Assembly (NCBI RefSeq): GCF_012927265.1
Contig: NZ_JABBGF010000001.1
Location: forward strand, 432,502 to 496,501
Direction: 5' to 3'
DNA: 64,000 nucleotides
DNA from: Chryseobacterium cheonjiense
Lineage (GTDB): Bacteria; Bacteroidota; Bacteroidia; Flavobacteriales; Weeksellaceae
Below, in pieces: positions 25,449 through 34,869 of this stretch. Position 1 is the first letter of the stretch; every line of letters begins with the position of its first letter. A program made the position numbers and the translations under genes. The notes under the pieces are model-generated. The model worked only from the letters and a program-made list of their open reading frames with translations, was not told the origin of the DNA and searched no databases.

Positions 25449-25521
25449 TGGTTTCTCCAGGAATCGAACCAGGGACACATGGATTTTCAATCCATTGCTC
25501 TACCAACTGAGCTAAGAAACC
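25449..25521 (-). tRNA. tRNA-Phe (GAA), copy 1
   Basis: A 73-base cloverleaf: acceptor GGTTTCT / AGAAACC with discriminator A, D arm GCTC...GAGC, anticodon stem ATGGA/TCCAT with loop TTGAAAA (anticodon GAA), and T arm CCTGG-TTCGATT-CCTGG. The CCA end is not encoded. It is identical to copy 2 and has its own promoter and terminator. Confidence 0.97.
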
Positions 25522-25553
25522 ATTTAATTTTTGCTTCTTTTTTTGAAGTGGTG

Positions 25554-25585
25554 CAAAAGTAATAATAATTATCACATCCTGCAAA
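25554..25585 (-). promoter_or_regulatory. Promoter of tRNA-Phe copy 1
   Basis: TTTG, 20-base spacer, TACTTTTG on the minus strand: both consensus elements are exact. The box ends 33 bases before the mature tRNA. Confidence 0.75.
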
Positions 25586-25607
25586 TTATTTAAAACATTT
25601 GGAAAAT

Positions 25608-25637
25608 AAAACCACCTTTTTTTGAAGGTGGTTTTTG
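25608..25637 (-). terminator. Terminator of tRNA-Phe copy 2
   Basis: AAACCACCTT / AAGGTGGTTT hairpin with a T-rich tract, ending one base from the tRNA's 3' end. Confidence 0.8.
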
Positions 25638-25710
25638 TGGTTTCTCCAGGAATCGAACCAGGGACACATGGATTTTCAATCCATTGCTCTACCAACTGAG
25701 CTAAGAAACC
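25638..25710 (-). tRNA. tRNA-Phe (GAA), copy 2
   Basis: Identical over all 73 bases to copy 1, 116 bases further along, with the same cloverleaf and anticodon GAA. Protein frames crossing either copy are artefacts. Confidence 0.97.
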
Positions 25711-25740
25711 ATTCTTTTACTTCGTTGTTTTAAAGTGATG

Positions 25741-25771
25741 CAAAAGTAGTAAGTTTTCGTATATGAAGCAA
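25741..25771 (-). promoter_or_regulatory. Promoter of tRNA-Phe copy 2
   Basis: TTG, 20-base spacer, TACTTTTG on the minus strand, again exact and using the same -7 octamer as copy 1. Confidence 0.75.
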
Positions 25772-25807
25772 GTATTAATATTACTTTTTTTAACAAAACT
25801 TAAAAAC

Positions 25808-27649
25808 CTATTGATTTTCAACCGAATTATTTTCCTGTTCTCTTCTAATCTGCTCGCTCATCTCCTCCAATACCGGTTTTATCGTGTTTTCAGGAAGATC
25901 GCTGATTCTGATGTACATCAATCCGTCGATCGCATCATTGAAGTTGGGATCTACGTTGAAAGCAATAACTTTAGCATTTTGCTTAATATATTTCTTAATC
26001 AACACGGGCAGCCTCAGTTCAGGTTCCAGATCATCGATGATTTTATCAAGTTTATTTAAATCCGATTCCATTTCTTCGAAAAAAAGATGCTTATCCCGGT
26101 CACGAAGTTTTACTTTATATTCATTTCTAGGTGTAATGTACTGAGCTACGGCAGAATCATAATAATTGGAACGCATAAACTCAATCATCAGCGATTTCGA
26201 AAACTCTGAAAACTTATTGGAAATACTTACTCCTCCCATCAGGAATTTATGATCCGGATTTCTAAGGCATACATGTACAATTCCTCTCCAAAGAAGGAAA
26301 AGAGGAAGTGGTTTCTGCTGATATTCCTGGCAGATGTAGGCACGCCCCATTTCAATCACTTTTTTAAAGAAAGGATGAATGTCCTGTTCAAATTCAAATA
26401 AAGAGCTGGTATAAAATCCTTTGATCCCGGATTTTTTCATTACTTCTCTTCCTAACGCCATTCTGTAGGCGCCCACAAGCTTTTCTTCGGCATTGTCCCA
26501 CAGGAAGAGGTGATGATAATGTTTGTCATATTCATCAAGATCGAAAGGAAGGTTGCTGCCTTCTCCTACGGCCCGAAAGGTAAGCTCCCGCTGTCTGCCG
26601 ATTTCCCGCATGATAGAGGGAATTTCTTCGTATTTGGTAAAATAAACCTCATAGTTTCCGTTGCTGAAGAACATTTTGTCGGTACCCTTCAGTTTTCGGA
26701 TGTCTTTTAGAATATCTTCTTTAGGTGTTTCGTCGATAATATTCTGAACAATATTCTCTTCCTTCAGCAATGGAAATTTTACCGAAAGATTTTTAAGATT
26801 AATGCTTTGGGCAAGTGATTTTCTTTTCTCATAGTAAGATTTCATCATATACACCTTCCGTTTCAGAAAATCACCAAGCTCTTCAGTGTTTTCCATATCT
26901 TCCATTGCTTTTACGGCAATAGGCCTTCCGATACGTATTCTGATAGGTTTTTCCCTGTCGTTCATCATTTCTGCCGGAAGCATAAGGGTCTGTAAGCTCG
27001 GATGGATTTTGGCCATCTGGTAAAACATTCTGCTGTTCTTGGCATGGAAATACATAGGAACGACCGGCACTTTAGCCATCCTGATGAGCTTAAGGGCCGG
27101 TTTTTCCCATTCTTTATCTAAAATTTCTCCGTACGGATTGTTTTTATTGGATACTTCTCCAGCCGGAAAAATACCTACACAGCCTCCATTTTGTAAATGC
27201 TTTAATGTTTCCCGCATTCCGGATGAGCTGCTGTATGCGTCTTTCCTGTTTTCGAAAGGGTTTACGGAGATGACATACGGCTCCATGGGTTTTATTTTTT
27301 CCAGCAGGAAATTCCCCATAACTTTAAAATCCGGACGCACCTCTGAAAGAATTTTGCACATCAAAATGCCGTCTATGGCACCAAGCGGATGATTGGAAAC
27401 AAGAATAAACGGACCCGTTTTAGGGATTTTTGCCAGATCTTCTTCAAAAGCTATATAGCTGAGGTTCCGCTCTCTCACAAATGAATCGAAAAAGTCTTTA
27501 CCTTCCTTATCTTTTAGCTTATCGTATAGTTTGTTTACTTCATTTATTTTAGCAATGCTCATCACAGCAGATGCCACAGGATTTTTCAGAAATCCTATTT
27601 TATGTAAGCCGGAAGCCTTTATCAAATCGTTTTTCGATATTAAACTCAT
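25808..27649 (-). CDS. olsF: Bifunctional PlsC-GNAT acyltransferase, OlsF-type aminolipid synthase
   Basis: The protein has 613 aa with two domains. Residues about 60-290 form a PlsC-like O-acyltransferase, with His87 and Asp93 in NHPLGAIDG and Glu165 in GIFPAGEVS. Residues about 320-560 form an OlsB/GNAT-like N-acyltransferase (YEVYFTKYEEIPSIMREIGRQRE...GAYRMALG...EMGRAYICQEYQQKPLPLFLLWRG). OlsF of Flavobacterium and Serratia combines these activities to make ornithine lipids from an amino acid and two acyl-ACPs; glycine lipids are an alternative product. The H-x5-D spacing differs from the canonical H-x4-D. It lies 22 bases behind lysC and is probably co-transcribed. Confidence 0.82.
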   Translation of the reverse strand: MSLISKNDLIKASGLHKIGFLKNPVASAVMSIAKINEVNKLYDKLKDKEGKDFFDSFVRERNLSYIAFEEDLAKIPKTGPFILVSNHPLGAIDGILMCKILSEVRPDFKVMGNFLLEKIKPMEPYVISVNPFENRKDAYSSSSGMRETLKHLQNGGCVGIFPAGEVSNKNNPYGEILDKEWEKPALKLIRMAKVPVVPMYFHAKNSRMFYQMAKIHPSLQTLMLPAEMMNDREKPIRIRIGRPIAVKAMEDMENTEELGDFLKRKVYMMKSYYEKRKSLAQSINLKNLSVKFPLLKEENIVQNIIDETPKEDILKDIRKLKGTDKMFFSNGNYEVYFTKYEEIPSIMREIGRQRELTFRAVGEGSNLPFDLDEYDKHYHHLFLWDNAEEKLVGAYRMALGREVMKKSGIKGFYTSSLFEFEQDIHPFFKKVIEMGRAYICQEYQQKPLPLFLLWRGIVHVCLRNPDHKFLMGGVSISNKFSEFSKSLMIEFMRSNYYDSAVAQYITPRNEYKVKLRDRDKHLFFEEMESDLNKLDKIIDDLEPELRLPVLIKKYIKQNAKVIAFNVDPNFNDAIDGLMYIRISDLPENTIKPVLEEMSEQIRREQENNSVENQ

Positions 27650-27671
27650 GTGTGTTTAGTCGCAATTAGTT

Positions 27672-28910
27672 TTATTGTGTTACCATTTGAAGCGTATTCT
27701 TCGAAATTTGCTCCAATAATACACTTTTTTCCTGGTAAAATTTATCAATATGATCCATCTTCGCATTCCTTACCGTAAATAAAGATACATTTTTTATCAC
27801 TTCTGTACGGAATACTTTCTGAAGTTCTTCGTTCAGTTCATCAATATTGTGGAACTTATCTTCCAGACACAGAGCCAGTGAAATAGCAGAATTCTGCATC
27901 AGAGAAACCTTAATCTTATTTTTGGATAAGTATCCGAAAATTAAGCTCATATGATCTTCCGCGATGAATGAAAAGTCTCTTGTTGATATTTTTAAAAGTG
28001 TCTGATTTTCCTTTAAAATGTAAGTTTCTTCACTCTGATTTTTCTCGGAAGCGCCCACTTTAGTCCCTTCTTTAGTGGGATCTACAAAAGATTTTACATA
28101 AAAAGGAATATTTTTTTGCTGAAGAGGCTGCAATGTTTTCGGGTGAATGACACTTGCTCCGTAATAAGCCATTTCAATAGCTTCTTCATAAGAAATATTG
28201 GAAAGAAGCGTTACATCTTTGAATTTTCTCGGATCTCCGGTCATTACCCCCGGAACATCTTTCCAGATGGTCATGGCTTCTGCGTTTAAGCAATAGGCGA
28301 AAATAGCAGCCGAATAATCCGACCCTTCTCTTCCCAATGTTACGGTAAAATTATTTTCATCCGAACCGATGAAACCCTGAGTAACGTAGCAGATTTCTTT
28401 ATTTAAATTTGAAATGAATTCTTCGGTTTTTACCCAATCTACCACACCTTCCCGGTAAGAATTGTCGGTTTTTATATAATCTCTCGCATCAAGCCACTGA
28501 TTGGTAAACTGTATTTCGTTCAAATATTCGCTCACAATTTTTGTAGAAATCATTTCTCCACAACTTACTACCTGATCGTAGACAAAATTGTAATTTGGAG
28601 ATTTGTTCCTTCTTAAAAACGAATCAATATCATCAAAAAATAAGTTGATTTCCGAAAATACGGCATGATTTTCAGAAAAAAGGCCTTCTGCAATTTCGAT
28701 GTGTTTTCGTTTTATTTTTTCAATTTCAGTTTGATAGTTGTCTTTCCTGAAATAAAGTTCCACCACTTTTTCCAGCTCATTTGTTGTCTTGCCCATTGCT
28801 GAAATTACCAACAGACACTTTGCAAATCCCTGGCTTTGTAATACCATGGCTACATTTTTTACGCTTTCGGCATCTTTTACCGATGCTCCACCAAACTTGA
28901 AAATTTTCAT
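27672..28910 (-). CDS. lysC: Monofunctional aspartate kinase
   Basis: It phosphorylates aspartate as the first step to lysine, threonine and methionine. The 412-aa protein has the KFGGASV motif at 4-10, the catalytic region TLGREGSDYSAAIFAYCLNAE, and KDVPGVMTGDPRKF...ISYEEAIEMAYYGASVIHPKTL. ACT-like regulatory sequence runs from about residue 300 (LLKISTRDFSFIAEDHMSLIFG). No homoserine dehydrogenase domain is fused. It has its own promoter box and leads into olsF. Confidence 0.92.
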   Translation of the reverse strand: MKIFKFGGASVKDAESVKNVAMVLQSQGFAKCLLVISAMGKTTNELEKVVELYFRKDNYQTEIEKIKRKHIEIAEGLFSENHAVFSEINLFFDDIDSFLRRNKSPNYNFVYDQVVSCGEMISTKIVSEYLNEIQFTNQWLDARDYIKTDNSYREGVVDWVKTEEFISNLNKEICYVTQGFIGSDENNFTVTLGREGSDYSAAIFAYCLNAEAMTIWKDVPGVMTGDPRKFKDVTLLSNISYEEAIEMAYYGASVIHPKTLQPLQQKNIPFYVKSFVDPTKEGTKVGASEKNQSEETYILKENQTLLKISTRDFSFIAEDHMSLIFGYLSKNKIKVSLMQNSAISLALCLEDKFHNIDELNEELQKVFRTEVIKNVSLFTVRNAKMDHIDKFYQEKSVLLEQISKNTLQMVTQ

Positions 28911-28966
28911 TAAATTGTTAATAATAAAATTGTTAGATAAAATTTGTGGGAATATTTTACGGGTGA

Positions 28967-28974
28967 CAAAATTA
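28967..28974 (-). promoter_or_regulatory. Promoter -7 box TAATTTTG of lysC-olsF
   Basis: Exact TAnnTTTG on the minus strand, 57 bases before the lysC ATG. The remainder of the 314-base gap to fbp shows no other box or ORF that I can support. Confidence 0.5.
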
Positions 28975-29224
28975 TAAATTTACAACGAGATATGAAATAG
29001 CGTTGGATCACAGAGAACTTAAGATTTCATTAAAATCACCAATTGGTAGAATTTTTAATGATATCCTTCGGTAATTCGGGAGCTGTTTTTTATGATAAGA
29101 TACGGATAACAATATGAGGTGACGCTGTATGATGTTGATAAACAAATGATAAGCTCTTTTCTTAATAATTCTTTCAAATTGTGATAAATTTTACGAAATT
29201 TGAGGAAAACGTAAAAAGGAAAAT

Positions 29225-30241
29225 ATGTCAGAAAGACCATTACAGACTTTAGGAGAATTTCTTATTGACAGACAAGATGATTTTCAGTATTCTACCGGGG
29301 AATTTTCTCGTCTTCTGAGCGCGATAAGACTGGCTTCGAAAGTAGTAAACAGAGAAGTAAATAAAGCCGGGATTGTAGACATTGCAGGTGCTGCCGGAAA
29401 CCAGAATATTCAGGGAGAAGAGCAGCAGAAGCTTGATGTTATTGCCAACGAAATTTTTATTACCGCTCTGTCTCAAAGAGAAGTGGTTTGCGGAATTGCC
29501 TCTGAAGAAAATGACGATTTCATCGATATCAAATGCGGCGAAAATGGTCACTTAAGTAAATATGTTGTATTAATTGATCCGTTGGACGGTTCGTCAAATA
29601 TTGATGTCAATGTTTCCGTGGGAACTATTTTTTCTATTTACAGAAGAGTTACCGAGCCCGGAACTCCGGTACAGCTTCAGGATTTTTTACAAAAAGGGGT
29701 CAACCAGATTGCTGCCGGATACGTGATCTACGGATCTTCGACAATGATTGTCTATACTACCGGAAACGGAGTAAACGGTTTTACACTTGATCCTTCTTTA
29801 GGGACGTATTATCTTTCTCATCCGAATATGATGTTTCCTAAAACAGGTAAAATTTACTCCATTAACGAAGGAAATTACATCAAATTCCCGCAAGGGGTAA
29901 AAAATTACCTTAAATATTGCCAGATGGAAGAAGGCGACAGGCCCTATACCTCTAGATATATTGGTTCTCTTGTAGCTGATTTCCACAGAAATATGCTGAA
30001 GGGCGGGATTTATATTTATCCTTCATATTCACAGGCGCCGAATGGAAAATTGAGATTGTTATATGAATGTAATCCTATGGCATTCCTTGCAGAGCAGGCC
30101 GGAGGTAAAGCGACAGACGGATTCAGAAGAATTCTCGAAATTGAACCGACAGAGCTGCATCAGAGAATTCCTTTTTTCTGCGGAAGCGTTGATATGGTAG
30201 AGAAAGCGGAAGAATTTATGCGAATCGACAGTGTAAAATAA
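29225..30241 (+). CDS. fbp: Class I fructose-1,6-bisphosphatase
   Basis: This gluconeogenic enzyme removes the C1 phosphate from fructose-1,6-bisphosphate. The 338-aa length is standard. The metal site DPLDGSSN is at 118-125, and GIASEENDD supplies the acidic pair at 95-96. The substrate region [24 protein letters not shown] and the C-terminal [18 protein letters not shown] block are intact. Its stop overlaps the menC start by one base (TAATG), so the two are translationally coupled despite unrelated pathways. Confidence 0.95.
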   Translation: MSERPLQTLGEFLIDRQDDFQYSTGEFSRLLSAIRLASKVVNREVNKAGIVDIAGAAGNQNIQGEEQQKLDVIANEIFITALSQREVVCGIASEENDDFIDIKCGENGHLSKYVVLIDPLDGSSNIDVNVSVGTIFSIYRRVTEPGTPVQLQDFLQKGVNQIAAGYVIYGSSTMIVYTTGNGVNGFTLDPSLGTYYLSHPNMMFPKTGKIYSINEGNYIKFPQGVKNYLKYCQMEEGDRPYTSRYIGSLVADFHRNMLKGGIYIYPSYSQAPNGKLRLLYECNPMAFLAEQAGGKATDGFRRILEIEPTELHQRIPFFCGSVDMVEKAEEFMRIDSVK

Positions 30242-31245
30242 TGACAGCAGAATATTTTAGATATATATTAAAATTCAAACGCCCGAGTGGAACATCTCGC
30301 GGCGTTTTGTTTGAAAAAGAGACTTTTATTCTCGAAATTTCAGAAAATGGAAATAAAGGAGTAGGAGAATGTGCGGTATTCCGAGGATTGAGCTTTGACG
30401 ACAGACCGGATTATGAAGATAAGCTTCAATGGCTTTGCGAAAATATTGATCAGGAATATGATTTTTTAAAGGAAAATTTAAAAGAATTCCCATCAATTTG
30501 GTTTGGTTATGAGCAGGCGGTGCTCAATGTAAAAAATGGTAAAAACCTTTATTTTCCGGGTGAATTTACGGAAGGTAAAACTCCGATTGTAATCAATGGT
30601 TTGATTTGGATGGGAGGTGTAGGGTATATGGAAGAACAGATTCAGGATAAGCTGGATCAAGGATTTCATTGTATCAAATTAAAAATTGGAGTCGACTGGA
30701 AATCAGAACATGAAATTCTTCAGAAATTAAGACAGAAATTTTCAAAAGAGATGTTGGAGCTGCGTGTTGATGCCAACGGAGGCTTTTCAAAACATGAAGC
30801 CAAAACTGTTTTGCAGCAGCTGGCAGATTTACATATTCATTCGATAGAACAGCCCATAAAAGCAGGAAACTGGCACGATATGGCAGAATTGTGTGCGGAA
30901 ACTCCTACACCTATTGCTTTAGATGAAGAGTTGATAGGAATTGTTGATTTGGATAAAATGATCAATCTCCTGGATAGGGTAAAGCCTCAGTATATTATTT
31001 TAAAACCATCGCTGATCGGAGGATTTTCAGGTTCTGACGAGTGGATTTCATTAGCTCAAGAGCGTAATATTGATTGGTGGATCACCTCTGCGCTGGAAAG
31101 TAACATTGGACTGAACGCTATCGCGCAGTACACTTTTACCAAAAAAAATCCGATGCCACAGGGTCTGGGTACCGGATCATTATTTGTGAATAATTTCGAA
31201 TCCAATCTTGATTTGAGAGGAGAATTATTATATTTTAAAATGTAG
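30241..31245 (+). CDS. menC: o-Succinylbenzoate synthase (enolase superfamily)
   Basis: It dehydrates SHCHC to o-succinylbenzoate in menaquinone synthesis. The 334-aa protein has Lys146-x-Lys148 (IKLKIG), metal ligands Asp177 (DANGGF), Glu203 (IEQP) and Asp228 (ALDEE), and the second base Lys255 in LKPSLIGGF, which favours OSBS over dipeptide epimerase. The C-terminus ends in LGTGSLFVNNFESNL, as in other Bacteroidota MenC proteins. It is coupled to fbp; the rest of the pathway is elsewhere except an isochorismate synthase at 55675. Confidence 0.83.
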   Translation: MTAEYFRYILKFKRPSGTSRGVLFEKETFILEISENGNKGVGECAVFRGLSFDDRPDYEDKLQWLCENIDQEYDFLKENLKEFPSIWFGYEQAVLNVKNGKNLYFPGEFTEGKTPIVINGLIWMGGVGYMEEQIQDKLDQGFHCIKLKIGVDWKSEHEILQKLRQKFSKEMLELRVDANGGFSKHEAKTVLQQLADLHIHSIEQPIKAGNWHDMAELCAETPTPIALDEELIGIVDLDKMINLLDRVKPQYIILKPSLIGGFSGSDEWISLAQERNIDWWITSALESNIGLNAIAQYTFTKKNPMPQGLGTGSLFVNNFESNLDLRGELLYFKM

Positions 31246-31817
31246 TTGTAAGATTGGAGCCAGTCAGATTACTCTTTTACATTTATCCTTCAAATAATAT
31301 TAGGATAAATAACATTGTCCCTGAAATTTCTTTTTTCTAGATAACATCTTCTACGAAAATTGCCTTTCTGATGTATTCTAAAAATGAAGAAAACGTTCTT
31401 TTAACCTTTTTCATAATAATATTATTTAGTATTGTGTGCGCTTAGTTGGTTGCAATCTTTGTGCCATAACATGGTATCTCCGGCATCTTCGGGTATGATA
31501 TATTTCATAGAATATTTTAAATGCCTGTTTAAGAAGAGATTGGCTGTTTTTGCTCTTTTTTCCTTAACGGAAAATTAAATTACGGTTAATCTTAGACTTA
31601 GAAATTAAATATGGATTCTTTTAAGATAGAAGTCTCTTTGAATATAGAAGAGTTTGGACATAATGTATAATTTTAGCTCTGGTTTTAGTTAGTGCGAAGA
31701 TAAGTTAAAATATCGAATAAGCAGTCTTATAAACCCTTAAATTATAATTTCCGTAGAACTTTAAATTTTCCTAAATTTGCAAATTGTCGTATATACGGCA
31801 TTCTAAAGCGAATTTCA
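31246..31817. other. 572-base gap between menC and glnS with no supported gene
   Basis: AT-rich DNA. Short minus-strand frames around 31435-31620 read protein-like in overlapping frames (for example MKYIIPEDAGDTMLWHKD), and a 19-codon plus-strand frame begins at 31611, but none has a promoter box or sufficient length. It may be a decayed gene. No terminator of quality follows menC. Confidence 0.4.
31772..31779 (+). promoter_or_regulatory. Promoter -7 box TAAATTTG of glnS
   Basis: Exact TAnnTTTG, 38 bases before the ATG; no good -33 element. Confidence 0.5.
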
Positions 31818-33491
31818 ATGGAAGAAGAAAAAAAATCACTCAATTTTATTGAGCAAATTATCGAAGATGATTTGGCAAACGGACTGAAAAGAGATCAGAT
31901 CCGTTTCCGTTTTCCGCCTGAACCCAACGGTTATCTGCATGTAGGTCATACAAAAGCGATCTGCATCAACTTTGGGCTTGGCGAAAAATACAATGCTCCC
32001 GTGAACCTTCGTTTCGACGATACGAACCCTGAAAAAGAAGAACAGGAATTCGTAGATTCTATCATGAAAGATGTTGAATGGTTAGGTTTTAAATGGGATA
32101 AAGTATTGTATGCTTCCGATTACTTCCAGCAGCTTTACGATTGGGCTGTTCAGATGATCAAAGAAGGTAAGGCTTATGTAGATGAGCAGCCATCTGAAGT
32201 CATTACCGAACAGCGGAAAAACCCTACTGAACCAGGTGTTGAATCTCCATACAGAAACCGCCCGGTTGAAGAATCCTTAGACTTATTCGAAAGAATGAAA
32301 AACGGAGAGTTTGAGGAAGGCTCTATGTCGCTCCGTGCAAAAATAGACATGACGTCTCCGAATATGAACATGCGTGACCCTGTGATGTACAGGATCCTAA
32401 GAAGACCTCACCACAGAACGGGAACAGCCTGGAAGATCTACCCGATGTATGATTGGGCGCACGGAGAATCTGATTATATCGAACAGATTTCGCATTCTTT
32501 GTGTTCTTTGGAATTTGAGAATCACAGACCGTTGTATGACTGGTATCTGGATCAGGTATATGATGAAACAAAAGTAAGGAATAAGCAAAGAGAATTCGCA
32601 AGAATGAATGTCTCTTACATGATCACTTCTAAAAGAAAACTTCAGAGGCTGATTGCTGAAAAAGTAGTGAACGGCTGGGATGATCCCAGAATGCCTACCA
32701 TTTCAGGAATGAGAAGAAAAGGATATACGGCAACAGCGATCAGGAATTTTATTGAAAAAGTAGGAGTTGCCAAAAGGGAAAACCTTATTGAGATTCAGTT
32801 GTTGGAATTCTGCGTTCGTGAAGACTTAAATAAAGTAGCAAAACGTGTCATGACCGTTGTTGATCCCGTAAAACTAATTATTGAAAACTATCCGGAAGGA
32901 AAAGAAGAATGGCTGGAAACGGAAAACAATCCGGAGCAGGAAGATGCAGGAACAAGAGAAATACCTTTCTCAAGAGAGCTGTATATTGAACGTGAAGATT
33001 TCAAGGAAGAAGCCAACAATAAATTTTTCAGACTGAAACTGGGAGGAGAAGTCCGTTTAAAATCTGCGTATATCATTAAGGGTGAAAGAGTAGAAAAAGA
33101 TGAAAACGGAAACATCACCACCATCTATGCAACCTACGACGAAAAGTCCAAGTCGGGCAGCGGAACGGAAGAAAGCTTAAGAAAAGTAAAAGGAACCATT
33201 CACTGGGTTTCTGCCAATCATGCGATTCCTGTAGAGATCAGGAATTACGATAAACTGTTTACCGTAGAACAGCCGGATGCAGAAAAGGATGTTGATTTCC
33301 TTAATTTCATTAACCCGGAATCCGTAACCGTGGTAAAAGGATTCGCAGAGCCAAACCTTAAAGATGTGGAAGTAGGAGCACCGCTTCAGTTCCAGAGAAT
33401 TGGCTACTTCACAAAAGATCAGGATTCTACCGAAGACAATTTGGTCTTCAACAGAACTGTGACCTTAAAAGACTCTTATAAGCCGGAGTAA
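31818..33491 (+). CDS. glnS: Glutaminyl-tRNA synthetase
   Basis: It charges tRNA-Gln in the cytoplasm. The 557-aa length is close to the E. coli enzyme. The class I signature is RFPPEPNGYLHVGHTKAICINFGLG, with LRFDDTNPEKEEQEFVDSI following, and the KMSKS-equivalent loop is MITSKRKL. Additional conserved blocks are RRPHHRTG, DWAHGESDYIEQISHSLCSLEFE and the anticodon-binding beta barrels after about residue 340. The Gln- rather than Glu-specific form is shown by the SKRKL loop and the C-terminal barrels. It is monocistronic with promoter box and terminator. Confidence 0.96.
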   Translation: MEEEKKSLNFIEQIIEDDLANGLKRDQIRFRFPPEPNGYLHVGHTKAICINFGLGEKYNAPVNLRFDDTNPEKEEQEFVDSIMKDVEWLGFKWDKVLYASDYFQQLYDWAVQMIKEGKAYVDEQPSEVITEQRKNPTEPGVESPYRNRPVEESLDLFERMKNGEFEEGSMSLRAKIDMTSPNMNMRDPVMYRILRRPHHRTGTAWKIYPMYDWAHGESDYIEQISHSLCSLEFENHRPLYDWYLDQVYDETKVRNKQREFARMNVSYMITSKRKLQRLIAEKVVNGWDDPRMPTISGMRRKGYTATAIRNFIEKVGVAKRENLIEIQLLEFCVREDLNKVAKRVMTVVDPVKLIIENYPEGKEEWLETENNPEQEDAGTREIPFSRELYIEREDFKEEANNKFFRLKLGGEVRLKSAYIIKGERVEKDENGNITTIYATYDEKSKSGSGTEESLRKVKGTIHWVSANHAIPVEIRNYDKLFTVEQPDAEKDVDFLNFINPESVTVVKGFAEPNLKDVEVGAPLQFQRIGYFTKDQDSTEDNLVFNRTVTLKDSYKPE

Positions 33492-33516
33492 TAAATTATT
33501 TATATTAATATAAATG

Positions 33517-33550
33517 AAACAGGGCTTAATTTTTTAAGTCCTGTTTTTTT
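33517..33550 (+). terminator. Intrinsic terminator after glnS
   Basis: AAACAGG...CCTGTTT outer stem with an inner CTTAA/TTAAG stem and a T-run of seven. Confidence 0.8.
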
Positions 33551-33605
33551 GTTTAAACAATGATAATAGTAAAGAAAATAGTCCCGAAGAGACGATATAA
33601 ACCAA

Positions 33606-33624
33606 AATAGGATAAAGTCCTATT
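33606..33624. promoter_or_regulatory. Small dyad AATAGGA-N5-TCCTATT before the MFS gene
   Basis: A perfect seven-base inverted repeat ends 13 bases before the transporter ATG. It could be an operator or a leader hairpin; no TAnnTTTG box is visible in this gap. Confidence 0.35.
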
Positions 33625-33637
33625 AAAATATAAAATC

Positions 33638-34864
33638 ATGAAAATTATATATTTATATACAAACTCATTCAAAGGGCTTTCAAAAGAAAGCTGGATGCTG
33701 GCGCTGGTGATGCTCATCAACCGGGCCGGCTCGATGGTACTTCCTTTTTTGGGAGTTTACATGACCAATCATCTGCATTTCAGCATAGAAAATACAGGAA
33801 TTGTGCTGAGCTTTTTCGGAATAGGCTCCGTTATCGGTTCCTGGTTAGGCGGATTCATCACAGATAAGATCGGTGAGTACAAAGTGCAGTCTTTCAGCTT
33901 ATTGCTGAGTGTTCCTTTATTCTGCCTGATTCCTATTTTCAAAACAGAAATAGGTGTTGCAGCTATTATATTGGCGCAAAGTATTGTGAGTGACGCTTTT
34001 CGTCCTGCTAACTCTGTAGCCATCACCAAATATGCAAAACCCGAAAACATTACGCGGGCATTTTCATTAAACAGGATGGCCGTCAATTTGGGATTTTCCA
34101 TTGGTCCTGCTTTGGGTGGAATCCTGTCGGCTATTTCTTACGAATTCCTGTTCTTTGCTAATGCTTTAACAGCTTTATCGGCGGGTATTCTATACATTAT
34201 ATTTTTTAAAAAACGGAACAAAATCGCCAGACTGAAAGCTAAAAAAGTAAAAGAAATAATCGAAATTAAAAAAGATAGTTCGCCGTATCGCGATGGCAAA
34301 TTTTTAATATATTGTTTTTTCTGCATGCTTTTTTCCATCTGTTTTTTTCAGTTATTCAGTACATTAACTATTTTTTATAAAGACACCGCTCATCTCAGCC
34401 AGCAAAGTATTGGTTACATTCTTGGCTATAGCGGATTTCTGGTGGTTTTGCTGGAAATGGGTCTCGTTCAGGTTGCTGAAAAATATTTCAGCCTGGCCGT
34501 AACAATGTTTCTGGGAACTTTTATCTGCGGACTTTCCTATGCAATGCTGGGATTTGATCATAGTATTATTACGCTGGTTATTTCCATGAGCCTGCTGTGT
34601 GTCGGTGAAATCTGGGCACTGCCGTTTATGTCAACCATTACCGCACTGCGGTCCGGGAAGAACAACAAAGGTGCGTACATGGGACTGAACGGTATTTCTT
34701 TTTCCATCGCATTTATCGTTACCCCTTATTTGGGAACTTTAATAGCGGAAAAACTTGGATTTACAACATTATGGATCGGGACCGGGATTTTGGCAACAGT
34801 GATTGCTGTTGCATTTTACTTTATCGTTCCGTGGATGGTGGGCGACAGAAAGCAGGCTGACTAG
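33638..34864 (+). CDS. Major facilitator superfamily transporter
   Basis: The protein has 408 aa with about twelve hydrophobic segments arranged six plus six. A basic cytoplasmic loop (KKRNKIARLKAKKVKEIIEIKKDSSPYRDGK) falls at about residues 190-220. The loop 2-3 motif reads GSWLGGFITDKIGEYKV, close to the MFS motif A. FRPANSVAITKYAKPENITRAFSLNRMAVNLGFSIGPALGG resembles drug/proton antiporters of the MdtH/YdeR type. The substrate is not predictable. The gene stands alone; repeat R2 copy B, with a perfect palindrome, follows and may terminate transcription. Confidence 0.85.
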   Translation: MKIIYLYTNSFKGLSKESWMLALVMLINRAGSMVLPFLGVYMTNHLHFSIENTGIVLSFFGIGSVIGSWLGGFITDKIGEYKVQSFSLLLSVPLFCLIPIFKTEIGVAAIILAQSIVSDAFRPANSVAITKYAKPENITRAFSLNRMAVNLGFSIGPALGGILSAISYEFLFFANALTALSAGILYIIFFKKRNKIARLKAKKVKEIIEIKKDSSPYRDGKFLIYCFFCMLFSICFFQLFSTLTIFYKDTAHLSQQSIGYILGYSGFLVVLLEMGLVQVAEKYFSLAVTMFLGTFICGLSYAMLGFDHSIITLVISMSLLCVGEIWALPFMSTITALRSGKNNKGAYMGLNGISFSIAFIVTPYLGTLIAEKLGFTTLWIGTGILATVIAVAFYFIVPWMVGDRKQAD

Positions 34865-34869
34865 ATTTT

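Noticed and set aside
25357..25695. Minus-strand frame reading LVEQWIENPCVPGSIPGETT twice
   Set aside because: It is the translation of the two tRNA-Phe genes, a well-known artefact of tRNA sequence.
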